Shown in pieces: positions 1 through 8,651 of a stretch of DNA of 58,347 bases. The number at the start of each line of letters is the position of its first letter. Within the stretch, counting starts at the first letter, position 1. The notes below the pieces were generated by a model. The model was not told the origin of the DNA and made no database searches. It was given only the letters and a program-made list of their open reading frames with translations. Location: positions 1 to 58,347 of the forward strand of contig CAYRLZ010000060.1 in NCBI GenBank assembly GCA_964425275.1, read 5' to 3'. Made by a program: the position numbers and the translations under genes. This stretch comes from CAYRLZ01 sp964425275. GTDB taxonomy: Bacteria > Hydrothermota > Tepidihabitantia > Tepidihabitantales > JBDRVQ01.

Positions 1-2694
1 GAAATCCTTAAAACCGCCTCTCCCACGGATATGATTACGGTAATCGTCCGAACCAAAGAGCAAGCCGACCTTACCCTTTTGCCTCCTACTGCCACTTATG
101 ATGAAAAACTTGAATACCTGAAATTCGTTGCCGAAAGGGCGCAGCGAGATATTCTTGCCTATCTCAAAACCGTGAAGGCGACGGATATTAAAAGTTATTC
201 ACTTGTTTCCGACATCGTCTTAAAGACAACACCGGAGGTGATTAAGAAATTAGCCGAAAGGGAAGATGTTGATTTTATTACCGATGACTTTGTGGTAAAG
301 ATTCACGACCACTGGCCAGGCGAGCAAGTTGCGAGGGATGCGACCGATGCCCCGGAGTGGAATATTACTAAGGTGAGTGCGGATGCCTGCTGGGCGGACG
401 GCTATACCGGACAAGGTGTTGTTGTCTCCAACCTTGACACCGGGGTTGATGTCTCCCATCCGGCATTTGGCAACCGGTGGCGCTCAACCGATGGTTGGTT
501 TGATGGTGTCAACGGTCGGACAACTCCCTACGATGACAATGGGCACGGCACCCATACGATGGGAACGATTACCGGTGGTGATGGCTTGGGTCCTTTTACT
601 AATGATATCGGGGTTGCCCCGGGCGCGACCTTCATTGCGGCCAAGGGGTTTAACTCCAGTGGCTCTGGTCAAGCCACCTGGATAATTGCTTGTTTTAACT
701 GGCTTGCCCAGACCGGTCGCCCCAATGTTGTTTCTAATTCCTGGGGAGGTTCCCGCACCACCACTACCTGGTGGCAATATATTGTTAATTTAAGAAACCT
801 AGGGATTGTTGTTGTGGTTTCAATTGGCAACTCTGGTCCTAATGGGTCAACTTCTAACTCACCCGGGAATTTCCCAATAGTGATTGGTGTCGGAGCAACC
901 GATGCCGCTGATAACATCGCCAGTTACTCCAGTCGTGGACCGGCTCCTAACCAAGACCCCTGGAATAACCCAGCTAACTGGCCAAGACCTGACTGGAATT
1001 TAATAAATCCGGCAATATCGGCCCCTGGTTCTGGTGTCCGCTCCGCGGCTCCGGGTGGCGGTTATGCCAGTATGAGCGGCACTTCTATGGCTTGCCCCCA
1101 TGTTGCTGGCGCGGTTGCCTTGATGCTGGAAAAACGGGCTAATATCAGCCCGGATGAGGCATTCAATCTCATTACCGATAATTGTGACCGTCCTTCTCAG
1201 GGTGGGACCTATCCCAACAATAACTATGGCTGGGGAAGATTGAACTGTAAAAAAGTTCTGGATGCAATGGTTCCGGCCAATCGCCCGAATATTCTCCTCT
1301 CCCGAACCGACATAACTGGTGACCCAAATAATAACCACCGCCTTGACCCGGGTGAGACCGGAAATCTTATAACCTATCTCAGAAATACATCAGCCGTTCC
1401 GGCAACCAATTTAAGGGGAATTTTAAGGACTACTGACCCTTATCTGACAATCTCTGATTCTACGGCTAATTATGGAAATGTTGGTGGTCAGGACAGCACC
1501 AATAACTTAACTGACCCCTATGTTTTGACCGCGAGTAGTTCCACACCACCTGGTTATACCGCAAACCTTTCCCTTTACTTAGTTTGCGATGAGACATCCT
1601 GGACCAAACCATTCTCCTTAACCATTGGTCAACCCCCACCGCAACCCGGGCAAAAAATCTGGGGACCAAGGCAGGTTTCCGGAACACCGAGCGGGGCTGG
1701 ACTTTATGGGCTTGCCTATAATCCAACCAATGACCGGATATATGTCTGCCACTTCCGAGCCCGAACCATCTTTATTTATTCCTCTGATTCTTTGCTTACC
1801 TCCTTTGGCACTATCCCAACACCAAACAATGAGACCGCCTGCACTGATATAAAATACTGTGCCTATGACAATACCTTCTGGGTTGCCTCTAATCAGACGA
1901 AACGGGTTTATAAAATATCCGCTACGGGAACGGTTCTTCGGCAATTTGCCAATCCGGCAAACGACTATCCTACTGGACTTTGTTGGGACGAAAACGAAGG
2001 TCTTCTCTATCTGGCTGACCGAAGGGCAGTTGGTGTTCAGCCTGGTTATATCTATGTCGTTGATACCTTGGGCACTCAAATCCGGCGGATGACTATTCCT
2101 TTGAGCGCCAATGTTGGTCCGCGTGGTTTGGCATTAGAAGTGTCAACCGGCAATCCTGACCGACCAACCCTTTGTCACCTCTATACCTCTTTTAATGCCG
2201 CGGGTAATGCAGTTGATAGTGTTGGCGTCTATGAGTTAAAGCGGGATGATATCTCAATCTTGCAGCGCTTTCTTATCACTGAAAGGTATAATGCCCGAGG
2301 TGTTGAATATGACCCAAGGGATGCCAGCCTCTGGGTGACGATAATGGAAATGGCCGCGGGAGGTCCTAATAACTACATCATAAAATATACTGGCTTCCAT
2401 GAGCAGACCGGTGTTGAAGAGCCGAAATTACCGCTCAGAGATATATCGGGTGTGCGTTGTTTTCCCAATCCCTTCAACAAATCCCTAACCATCTCCTATC
2501 AGTTAAAGAAGTCATCGGATGTTCGGGTATCAATCCACGATGTTACTGGGAGAATGCTTACCTGCCTCCAGAAAGGCAAACTGAATTCAGGAATCTATCA
2601 TCACACCTGGAATGGGGAGAATGTCTCCGGTATCTACTTTGTGAATATCCGCACGAATCAGGAGAACCTCTGGTATAAGGTAATCAAATTCTAA
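1..2694 (+). CDS. Secreted subtilisin-like (S8) serine protease with C-terminal sorting domain, 5' end missing
   Basis: The frame is open to the first base, so the gene starts outside the window; the ATG at 31 is probably internal, and the signal peptide is lost. Numbering from that ATG, residues about 1-90 look like an I9-type propeptide. The S8 catalytic domain follows with Asp136 (NLDTGVD), His172 (GHGTHT), oxyanion Asn267 and Ser352 (GTSMACPH). Residues about 410-540 resemble a CARDB/adhesion-like domain, and about 550-790 a beta-propeller-like region (GLAYNP, GLCWDE, GVEYDP repeats). The last 80 residues (FPNPFNKSLTI ... VTGRM ... SGIYFVNI) match the T9SS type A / FlgD-like C-terminal domain of FCB bacteria. 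Expected role: exported protease, either surface-anchored or released. A strong terminator follows the stop codon. The family assignment is firm; the export route is inferred. Confidence 0.93.
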   Translation, partial: EILKTASPTDMITVIVRTKEQADLTLLPPTATYDEKLEYLKFVAERAQRDILAYLKTVKATDIKSYSLVSDIVLKTTPEVIKKLAEREDVDFITDDFVVKIHDHWPGEQVARDATDAPEWNITKVSADACWADGYTGQGVVVSNLDTGVDVSHPAFGNRWRSTDGWFDGVNGRTTPYDDNGHGTHTMGTITGGDGLGPFTNDIGVAPGATFIAAKGFNSSGSGQATWIIACFNWLAQTGRPNVVSNSWGGSRTTTTWWQYIVNLRNLGIVVVVSIGNSGPNGSTSNSPGNFPIVIGVGATDAADNIASYSSRGPAPNQDPWNNPANWPRPDWNLINPAISAPGSGVRSAAPGGGYASMSGTSMACPHVAGAVALMLEKRANISPDEAFNLITDNCDRPSQGGTYPNNNYGWGRLNCKKVLDAMVPANRPNILLSRTDITGDPNNNHRLDPGETGNLITYLRNTSAVPATNLRGILRTTDPYLTISDSTANYGNVGGQDSTNNLTDPYVLTASSSTPPGYTANLSLYLVCDETSWTKPFSLTIGQPPPQPGQKIWGPRQVSGTPSGAGLYGLAYNPTNDRIYVCHFRARTIFIYSSDSLLTSFGTIPTPNNETACTDIKYCAYDNTFWVASNQTKRVYKISATGTVLRQFANPANDYPTGLCWDENEGLLYLADRRAVGVQPGYIYVVDTLGTQIRRMTIPLSANVGPRGLALEVSTGNPDRPTLCHLYTSFNAAGNAVDSVGVYELKRDDISILQRFLITERYNARGVEYDPRDASLWVTIMEMAAGGPNNYIIKYTGFHEQTGVEEPKLPLRDISGVRCFPNPFNKSLTISYQLKKSSDVRVSIHDVTGRMLTCLQKGKLNSGIYHHTWNGENVSGIYFVNIRTNQENLWYKVIKF

Positions 2695-2712
2695 AAAGAG
2701 GAGAAAAATAAG

Positions 2713-2745
2713 AAGGCGGGAGAGATTTCTCCCGCCTTTTCTTTT
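2713..2745 (+). terminator. Rho-independent terminator after the subtilase gene
   Basis: A perfect 11-bp stem (AAGGCGGGAGA paired with TCTCCCGCCTT) with a GATT loop is followed by a T-rich tail. It begins 19 nt after the stop codon of the upstream protease gene. Confidence 0.93.
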
Positions 2746-2767
2746 ACTTGTGTAAGGCTAAGAAGGA

Positions 2768-3175
2768 GATTTAGAGGAGGACACAGAAAGAGGCACAGGG
2801 AGGGGAAGAAAGAACCTAACAGGGAGCCGGTCAGGAGGAGATAGAGAAGGGGGCTGAGAAAGGAGAAGAGAGGATAAGGAGATAGGGAAAAGGATTAGGG
2901 AAGGGATAGAGAAAGAGACAGGGTAAGAGACCGATAATAGCACTCCCAATAGGACGTTTTATAGGACCAAGAATAGCATCACCAATAGCATCCGGAATAG
3001 GACGGAGAATAGGAAAGGGAATAGAACACTCAGTAGGAAAGAGAATAGGATTCCCAATAGGTAAGAGAATAGAATCCTGAATAGAACCCCAAATAGGAAA
3101 GAGAATAGGGATTAGAATAGGACATTTAATACCATCCCGAATAGCACCCCCTATACGACCCCCTATCTTTAAGGG
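2768..3175 (+). repeat. 12-nt periodic degenerate repeat array, copy 1 (AATAG core)
   Basis: From 2936 to 3163 there are 19 consecutive 12-nt units. Nearly all begin AATAG (or a one-base variant such as AGTAG, TATAG, AATAC) followed by seven free positions. The register never slips: unit starts are 2936, 2948, 2960 ... 3152, and the conserved TATCTTT at 3164 falls in the same register. The purine-rich part 2768-2935 keeps the register but has lost the core. The reverse strand has a 123-codon open frame, but it is not conserved in the other copies. The array lies between two convergent genes. Confidence 0.9.
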
Positions 3176-3254
3176 AAAATCCCCTAAGTTTTGGATATTC
3201 AATCACTTAATACAAAAAATCGGGCTTAAAAAATATTACTGTCAGTAATATTTT
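3164..3254 (+). repeat. Downstream module of array copy 1: TATCTTT, 25-nt box, palindrome
   Basis: TATCTTT (3164) is followed 21 nt later by a 25-nt box (3185-3209) that begins TAAGTT and ends ACTTA. An A-rich segment with ATCGGG follows, then a palindrome with 12-bp arms (AAAATATTACTG, one T, CAGTAATATTTT; 3230-3254). The same order and spacing recur after arrays 3 and 4. The centre of this box is the most diverged of the four. Confidence 0.75.
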
Positions 3255-3283
3255 CCTGGTATTCCCTTATGAACTCTTTGGAT

Positions 3284-3315
3284 AAAAAAACGCCCCACCA
3301 AAAAGATGGTGCGTC
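3284..3315 (-). terminator. Terminator of the minus-strand kelch-like gene
   Basis: Read on the minus strand, ACGC-ACCA pairs with TGGT and GCGT across a GGG bulge. The hairpin is followed by seven T, 15 nt past the stop codon of the gene at 3331. Confidence 0.7.
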
Positions 3316-3330
3316 TCCTTTTCAGTCAGG

Positions 3331-4908
3331 TTATTTTATAACCACAAGTTTCTTATCTTCTTTATAGCCTTTGGTCTTAAACCGCAAGAGATAGATTCCC
3401 GCTGGTAGTCTTCTAATAGTAAATAGACCTTTATTCGTCTTTGCTGAATAGATAACTTCACCTAAGATATTGTAGATTTTTAAGGTCGCCATCTCATTCT
3501 TCGGCCAATTGTAATAAACAGTTGTGAAGCCTCTTGTTGGGTTGGAGTTAATCCGGATAGAAGTCGGGCGACTTAATTCCTGATGAGTTCCGGTATTGGG
3601 CAGTGAGGCAAGTAGAGTCGTCGTTCCGATATATTTATAGATAACATTGGTATTATTCCCCTTAATTGCGTAGATACTGCCGTCAAATGTGCAGAGCCCA
3701 CCGCCACCTTTCACATATTTCCTCTCGCTTCCCTTGGGAATCGTATCCTTAGGAACCCAGGCATCATTTGCCGGGTCATACATCCAGAACTCTTTTGTAT
3801 TATTGCCTTTGAAGGCATAGATTTTGCCATTCCAGAGGGTCATTGCAGCGCCTTCGCCGACCTTTTTACTTTTTCGGCAATAGGGATGGATAAAGGGCAT
3901 ACTCTCTTTTTTCGACCAGGAATCACCTTCTGGGCAGTATTGGTAGAATTCATTATATTTTCCCCGCAGGGCATAGATATAACTTCCATCCGAGACTAAA
4001 CAACTGCCGTCACCGTAACCTCTATCGGTTCCGACAATTTCTCGCGCATCTTTTCTTTTTTCCCAACTGTCGCCGGCGATATTAAACCGATAGAATTCCT
4101 TGGTCTTTGAGCCTTTCAAGAGATAGACAAAACCGTTCTGATAAGCGATGCCGGTTCCACCCTTCAATCCCTTTATCCCTGGGACACTGTCTAACTCCTG
4201 CCAGACAGCCGTTGCCCGGTTATAGCGCCAGAATTCCTTGGTTCCAGTTCCTGGGACAATATAAATATTGGTTAAGCCGTCGTCGGTAATACCCGAGCCT
4301 TTCCTTAGGCCGAGTTTATTTTTAATCGGAATGCTGTCAATCCAGAGTGGTGTGGTTCCTGGGAGGTAGGAATAAAAACTCTTTGTATTGTTCCCTTTTA
4401 TGATATAGATTTTGTCACCGGCGGTAATACACCCGCCACCTTTAATCTTCTTTCCATCACCAGTGGTTGGCACAGTATCGGAAAGTTTCTGCCAGTCGCT
4501 GACCGGTCGCGGGATATTTGCCACAGTCACCGAATCGGTCTTTTTATCATTATCCGGATTTTCATCTAAGTCAAGGCAGGTTGTGCATCGGGTAGTAAAG
4601 GTGCCGAGTGGTTGCGCTACCCACGGGTCAAAATAGACTGTTGTCTCCCAGTTTCGGTAGAGCGTCTTTTCTACGGTTTTTGTGCAGGAATAGGCATCAC
4701 CAATCTTAAAGATGACATCAAACCAGGCTACCGGGTCGGTCCCGACATTTTTAATTCGGGCGCGGGGGATGATTGTATCACCAAGTGGGACAGTGCCGGT
4801 CGGGGCATAGATTCTTATCGTTGCCACATCAAACTCTTCCTGTGCCTCACTACTTGTCAGTAGTCCTAAAATAATAAGTAGGGCAATTACTCCGAGTTTC
4901 TTTTTCAT
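3331..4908 (-). CDS. Secreted six-bladed kelch-like propeller protein with sorting domain
   Basis: The start at 4908 is chosen over an upstream in-frame ATG (4965) because an AAAGGAGG ribosome site sits just before it and the product then begins with a clean signal peptide (MKKKLGVIALLIILGLL ... SEAQ). Product is 525 aa. Residues about 22-125 form a CARDB-like domain. Residues about 135-430 hold six repeats of about 45-50 aa, each with a glycine-rich start and a (K/R)G(N/S)(N/K)T-(K)EFY/W-type strand, like kelch/galactose-oxidase blades. The last 75 residues (NSNPTRG ... YNILGEV ... LPAGIYLLRF) are a T9SS type A-like C-terminal domain. It probably has a binding or adhesive role; no catalytic residues are visible. 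Its promoter and terminator flank it, so it is monocistronic. Confidence 0.88.
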   Translation of the reverse strand: MKKKLGVIALLIILGLLTSSEAQEEFDVATIRIYAPTGTVPLGDTIIPRARIKNVGTDPVAWFDVIFKIGDAYSCTKTVEKTLYRNWETTVYFDPWVAQPLGTFTTRCTTCLDLDENPDNDKKTDSVTVANIPRPVSDWQKLSDTVPTTGDGKKIKGGGCITAGDKIYIIKGNNTKSFYSYLPGTTPLWIDSIPIKNKLGLRKGSGITDDGLTNIYIVPGTGTKEFWRYNRATAVWQELDSVPGIKGLKGGTGIAYQNGFVYLLKGSKTKEFYRFNIAGDSWEKRKDAREIVGTDRGYGDGSCLVSDGSYIYALRGKYNEFYQYCPEGDSWSKKESMPFIHPYCRKSKKVGEGAAMTLWNGKIYAFKGNNTKEFWMYDPANDAWVPKDTIPKGSERKYVKGGGGLCTFDGSIYAIKGNNTNVIYKYIGTTTLLASLPNTGTHQELSRPTSIRINSNPTRGFTTVYYNWPKNEMATLKIYNILGEVIYSAKTNKGLFTIRRLPAGIYLLRFKTKGYKEDKKLVVIK

Positions 4909-4971
4909 AATTCCTCCTTTAGGATTTGTCCCTAACCAAAAGTCCTTCTTTTTTCTCTTCACCACTTTCTA

Positions 4972-4999
4972 AGCATAGCAGAAATTAGAAAAAAGTCAA
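4972..4999 (-). promoter_or_regulatory. Promoter of the kelch-like gene
   Basis: On the minus strand TTGACT (4999-4994), a 16-nt spacer and TATGCT (4977-4972). It leaves a leader of about 60 nt ending in a strong ribosome site, unlike the leaderless promoters elsewhere in this window. Confidence 0.8.
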
Positions 5000-5048
5000 C
5001 GGTTAAAAAAATTCGGGAAGGCTAATTGGCGGTGGTGTGTTGGCAGTC

Positions 5049-5077
5049 TTGACTTTTGGGAAATAAGAGGGTATAAT
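5049..5077 (+). promoter_or_regulatory. Promoter of the PHP-domain gene, apparently leaderless
   Basis: TTGACT (5049-5054), a 17-nt spacer and a perfect TATAAT (5072-5077). The ATG at 5087 comes only 9 nt after the -10 hexamer and has no ribosome site, so transcription would begin at or next to the start codon. Confidence 0.82.
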
Positions 5078-5086
5078 ATTAAATAG

Positions 5087-6415
5087 ATGAAAGGAAGGCA
5101 AACAGCCACTTATGGAGGATTGGCGGTCAATAGATTAATCTCAATCTCTTGGTGGCGGGCATTCATAATCGGGCAGTTTTTGGGTATGGTGTCGGGATTT
5201 CCAATGTATAATCTCTATTATGGTAATCTCCATTCCCACACATCTTATTCTGATGGTCGGGGCACCCCCCGTCAGGCCTTTGCCTATGCCCGAGATACCG
5301 CCCGGATTCATATCTTGGCAGTAACCGACCACGGTGAGATGCTTTCCTCCGCCGAATGGGAAGATATTAAGAAACAAGCCGATTCCGCCACGAAGCCTGG
5401 TCAATTTTTAGGGCTGGCCGGGTTTGAATGGACAAGTCGGGATGGACATATCAATATCTTTAATACCTCCGATTACACCTCAGCGCATCAAAACCCAACC
5501 GTTGGTTCAATTTATGAGTGGCTGGCAAATAGGAATAATGCAATAGGCCAATTCAACCATCCGGGCGGTCCTTATCTCTTCAATAACTTCCGGCACAGTT
5601 CTATTGGCGATATTTCTATGACTCTTTTTGAAATTCAGAACCGCCACCAAGCCGAGGTTTATTATGTTGCCTTGGATAGTGGCTGGCGGGTTGGGATTTC
5701 AGCAAATCAGGATAATCACTTTCCGGACTGGGGCAAAGGGCATCAACTGACCGGTATCTGGGCCGAGAGTTTAACGAAGAGTTCAATCATTTCGGCGATT
5801 CAAAATAGACGCACCTTTGGAACTCTGGACAGGGATTTTCAACTCTGGTTCAAGGCAAATGACCAATGGATGGGTTCAACCATCCCTAATGGTGAGGTTC
5901 AATTTGAGGTCTTTGCCTTTGACCCGAGCCTTGCCGATTTCATCCGCCGAATTGATATTATAACGAACAATAATGTTGTATTGGATTCCCTTATTTTAGG
6001 TAATACAAATTATGCTCGGTGGCAGACCCGAACCTACACCAATTCGACGGCGAGGAAATATTTCTTTGTCCGGGTAATTGAGAACGATAGTGATTATATC
6101 CTCTCTTCGCCGATATGGACAAAGGGCGGTGGTATCTTAGAAGATGGCGAATATAAAATTTTCCCCAACCCATTTATTTCATCCATTACCTTTAACTTCA
6201 ATTCCATTCACCAGAGAAGTTTAGACGAGATAAAAATCTATTCAGTGAGTGGAAAGGAGATTAAATCCTTCTTACCAAAGTTACCAGTTCGTTGGGCGGG
6301 TGAGGATAAAGCCGGGAAAAAGGTTCCCGCCGGTGTATATTTTGTGGTTTTTAGGATAGGCAATAGCCAGTGGTGTGAAAAGATTATTCGGTTGAATAAA
6401 CCAATAGTAAAATAG
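5087..6415 (+). CDS. Secreted PHP-domain metal-dependent phosphoesterase (CehA/McbA-like) with sorting domain
   Basis: Product is 442 aa. An N-terminal hydrophobic stretch (residues about 17-37) acts as a signal peptide, with a positively charged, rather long n-region. The PHP domain starts with NLHSHTSYSDG (HxH metal motif), followed by VTDHGE, GFEWTS and a late GISANQDNH. This arrangement fits CehA/McbA-type predicted phosphoesterases or histidinol-phosphatase-like folds; the substrate is unknown. Residues about 350-440 (FPNPFISSI ... YSVSGKE ... VPAGVYFVVFRI) are the same T9SS type A-like C-terminal domain seen on the protease and propeller proteins nearby. The start is set by the promoter, whose -10 is 9 nt upstream. 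Such a sorting tail suggests the enzyme works outside the cell. Confidence 0.87.
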   Translation: MKGRQTATYGGLAVNRLISISWWRAFIIGQFLGMVSGFPMYNLYYGNLHSHTSYSDGRGTPRQAFAYARDTARIHILAVTDHGEMLSSAEWEDIKKQADSATKPGQFLGLAGFEWTSRDGHINIFNTSDYTSAHQNPTVGSIYEWLANRNNAIGQFNHPGGPYLFNNFRHSSIGDISMTLFEIQNRHQAEVYYVALDSGWRVGISANQDNHFPDWGKGHQLTGIWAESLTKSSIISAIQNRRTFGTLDRDFQLWFKANDQWMGSTIPNGEVQFEVFAFDPSLADFIRRIDIITNNNVVLDSLILGNTNYARWQTRTYTNSTARKYFFVRVIENDSDYILSSPIWTKGGGILEDGEYKIFPNPFISSITFNFNSIHQRSLDEIKIYSVSGKEIKSFLPKLPVRWAGEDKAGKKVPAGVYFVVFRIGNSQWCEKIIRLNKPIVK

Positions 6416-6590
6416 TTAGGAGAGATTTTAATTGCTTTCATCTTCCTCACTAATTTGTCAGGAGTAAGAGTCTTTTTATTCCTTTTTGGGTTAAACCGCA
6501 GGGCATTTGCTTCTTTAGGTAAAGTCGATAGCAATGGCGAAATACTGTTTTCGGCCGGGATGCCAGTTTAATTTTATCCAGGGAGAAAAA

Positions 6591-7010
6591 ATGGGCGCTT
6601 GTTACCAATCGGTTTGGATTGCTGGTTCTTTACTTTTAAGATTTTTTCAGTATATATTATTTATGCTATTACTTACTCCCTTTTTCGTCTTTTTCTCGGA
6701 TACGATGGTGGTTAAAAAGGTAGATACGGTTTGTTATAATGAGATTAAGGATAAGTGGATTGCGGAAGATAAGTTCTGGCACTTCGGGATGAGCGTCGCC
6801 TTAGTTGGCTCGTCCTATCATTTATTTAAGTGCCGGCTCAATGAAGAAAAAAATCGGTCAACTATTTTCTCTCTTGGTGGGACATTCTCACTCGGGATTA
6901 TGAAAGAGTTCTGGGATAGAAGCCGACCCAAGGGGCACTTCAGTTATCGGGATATTGTTGTCAACCTATTAGGAATTGGTGTTGGCTATTTGATTTTTAT
7001 CTATGATTGA
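6591..7010 (+). CDS. Small membrane protein, DUF2279/YfiM-like
   Basis: The ATG at 6591 has AGGGAG six bases upstream and is preferred over the longer frame from 6534. Product is 139 aa with a hydrophobic N-terminal segment (residues about 15-40). The conserved part is DKFWHFGMS, a helix, then KEFWDRSR and SYRDIVVNLLG ending in a hydrophobic C-terminus. This DK..H / KE..D / S..D..N pattern resembles the YfiM/DUF2279 family of envelope proteins of unknown function. It overlaps the following trmI by 8 nt, so the two are translationally coupled. Confidence 0.6.
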   Translation: MGACYQSVWIAGSLLLRFFQYILFMLLLTPFFVFFSDTMVVKKVDTVCYNEIKDKWIAEDKFWHFGMSVALVGSSYHLFKCRLNEEKNRSTIFSLGGTFSLGIMKEFWDRSRPKGHFSYRDIVVNLLGIGVGYLIFIYD

Positions 7011-7803
7011 AGCCGGCGAACTCGTCCTTTTGTATAATTCGGAGAACACCCAGTATTTATTCACTTTGCCCAAAGAAGGGCAGTTTTCTACGCATAAGGG
7101 GAATATCTCATTTGCCGAGGTGCGGGAGAAAGATTTTGGTGATAAGATTTTAAGTTCAACCCATACCCCTTTCTATATCCTCCGGCCGACCCTAAAAGAT
7201 ATTGAGATGAAGGTGAAGCGAAAGACAACAATCATTTATCCCAAGGATGCCGGCTTTATTATCTTAAACTCTCACATCTTTCCCGGGGCAAAGGTATTAG
7301 AAGTGGGAACTGGGTCTGGTGCCTTCACGATAATCTTAGCCAATTTTGTCCGACCCGATGGTAAGGTCTATTCTTATGAAGTTCGGGAAGAGTTCTTAGA
7401 ACTGGCCAGAGAAAATCTGAAAAAGGCACACCTTTTAGAATATGTGGAACTAATCAAGAGAGATGTGGCAAAAGAAGGGTTAAATCTCCCTTCGGTCGGG
7501 CATAAAGGGGAATGGGGTGATTGTGTGTTCGTTGATGTTCCTTCTCCCTGGGAGTTAGTCAGGGAGTGCCACTCCGTCCTAAAAGGTGGGGCGACCTTTG
7601 CTTCGCTCTCCCCGAATATTGAACAGGTGCAAAAGACGGTAAGGGTCTTAGAACTTGAAGGGTTTGTTAGGATAAAGGTCTTTGAGATATTAGAAAGGGA
7701 GGTTATGGTCAGGCTCTCCGGAACAAGACCAAAGGAGAGGGGAATTGTCCATACCGCTTATTTGGTCTTTGCTCAGAAGGTGAAGAAAGATTGGGCAATT
7801 TAG
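7003..7803 (+). CDS. trmI: tRNA (adenine(58)-N1)-methyltransferase
   Basis: Class I SAM methyltransferase that makes m1A58 in the T-loop of tRNA, a modification important for tRNA stability in thermophiles. Product is 266 aa. The N-terminal small beta domain (residues 1-75, ending in RPTLKD and KTTIIYPKDAGFI) is typical of the TrmI/Gcd14 family. The Rossmann domain shows the SAM loop VLEVGTGSGAFT, the acidic YSYEV strand, and DVPSPWE in the catalytic region. It overlaps the upstream membrane-protein gene by 8 nt and sits 2 nt before the btuF-like gene. Confidence 0.92.
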   Translation: MIEAGELVLLYNSENTQYLFTLPKEGQFSTHKGNISFAEVREKDFGDKILSSTHTPFYILRPTLKDIEMKVKRKTTIIYPKDAGFIILNSHIFPGAKVLEVGTGSGAFTIILANFVRPDGKVYSYEVREEFLELARENLKKAHLLEYVELIKRDVAKEGLNLPSVGHKGEWGDCVFVDVPSPWELVRECHSVLKGGATFASLSPNIEQVQKTVRVLELEGFVRIKVFEILEREVMVRLSGTRPKERGIVHTAYLVFAQKVKKDWAI

Positions 7804-7805
7804 TA

Positions 7806-8651
7806 ATGGGGCAATTAAGTAAAAAGACTTTTCTATTTTGTTCTTTTATCGGTTTATTGCTCCTCCTTTTTTGCGCACGGGGGACAAAGAAGAAACTATC
7901 CTTACGGGTTGTTTCCCTTGTGCCTAGTATCACTGAGGTAATATTTGCCTTGGGAAAAGAATCGCTTTTGGTTGGCAATACGATATATTGCGATTATCCA
8001 GAAGGGGCAAAGAAAATCTATAAGGTGGGAGATTTTATCAATCCTTCCTTAGAAAAGATAGTTGCCTTAAGACCGGATATCGTCTTTTTAACCTTGCCCG
8101 CCCAGAAGATTATTCAAGAGAAATTGAACACCTTAAAGATAAAGACCTTTGTCTCCCAGCCAAAAGATTTTGAGACAATGCTTGACGAGATAAAAGAAAT
8201 CGGAAGGCAATTAGGGGCAGAGAAGCGGGCTTGCTCTTTGAGCCATTTTTTGCAAGAAGCAAAGGAGAAGATAAGATTTCCCCCAATTAAGGTCTACATT
8301 GAAATCTCTCCCCAGCCAATAATTTCCATCGGAAAGAAATCTTTTCTCTCGGATATTTTGGAAAAACAAGGATTAAAAAATATATTCTCGGACATAGAAG
8401 AGGAATATCCGATAATAAGGATTGAGGATATTATAAAGAGAGACCCAGAGGTTGTCCTTATCCTCCATCCCTTGTCAAGAAAAGAGGAGGTGAAAAAAAG
8501 GCTCGGGTTGGAAAAGGTAAAGGCGGTGCAGAGTGGGCAGATAATTGATGAGATAAATCCTGACCTCTTATTAAGACCGGGACCGAGGATTATTGAAGGA
8601 TTAAAGATGCTCCACTCAATTTTGAGTTCAAAACCGGGGCATGAGAAATAA
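7806..8651 (+). CDS. btuF: Periplasmic substrate-binding lipoprotein of a BtuF/FepB-type importer
   Basis: Binds a corrinoid or iron chelate in the periplasm and delivers it to the permease encoded next door. The 281-aa product starts with a lipoprotein signal ending LLLLLFC. The fold follows the class III binding-protein pattern: RVVSLVPSITEVIFALG, DFINPSLEKIVALRPDIVF and a helical backbone linker (residues about 140-170). The C-terminal lobe contains RDPEVVLI and PGPRIIEGL. The ATG at 7806 lies 2 nt after the trmI stop; an in-frame TTG 15 nt earlier is less likely. The gene overlaps btuC by 11 nt. The ligand cannot be told from sequence; cobalamin is the best guess because SLVPSITE is common in BtuF. 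Confidence 0.82.
   Translation: MGQLSKKTFLFCSFIGLLLLLFCARGTKKKLSLRVVSLVPSITEVIFALGKESLLVGNTIYCDYPEGAKKIYKVGDFINPSLEKIVALRPDIVFLTLPAQKIIQEKLNTLKIKTFVSQPKDFETMLDEIKEIGRQLGAEKRACSLSHFLQEAKEKIRFPPIKVYIEISPQPIISIGKKSFLSDILEKQGLKNIFSDIEEEYPIIRIEDIIKRDPEVVLILHPLSRKEEVKKRLGLEKVKAVQSGQIIDEINPDLLLRPGPRIIEGLKMLHSILSSKPGHEK

Noticed and set aside
2831..3202. Reverse-strand 123-codon ORF across array 1, and the 63-codon ORF across array 2 (29794-29985), as repeat proteins
   Set aside because: The two use different frames of the same 12-nt unit, arrays 3 and 4 have no long frame, and no ribosome site or promoter is present. Because 12 is a multiple of three, any such array stays open by chance in some frame.
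6238..6534. Minus-strand 98-codon frame over the end of the PHP gene
   Set aside because: It lies antisense to a well-supported coding region, has no recognisable product, and is best explained as a shadow.
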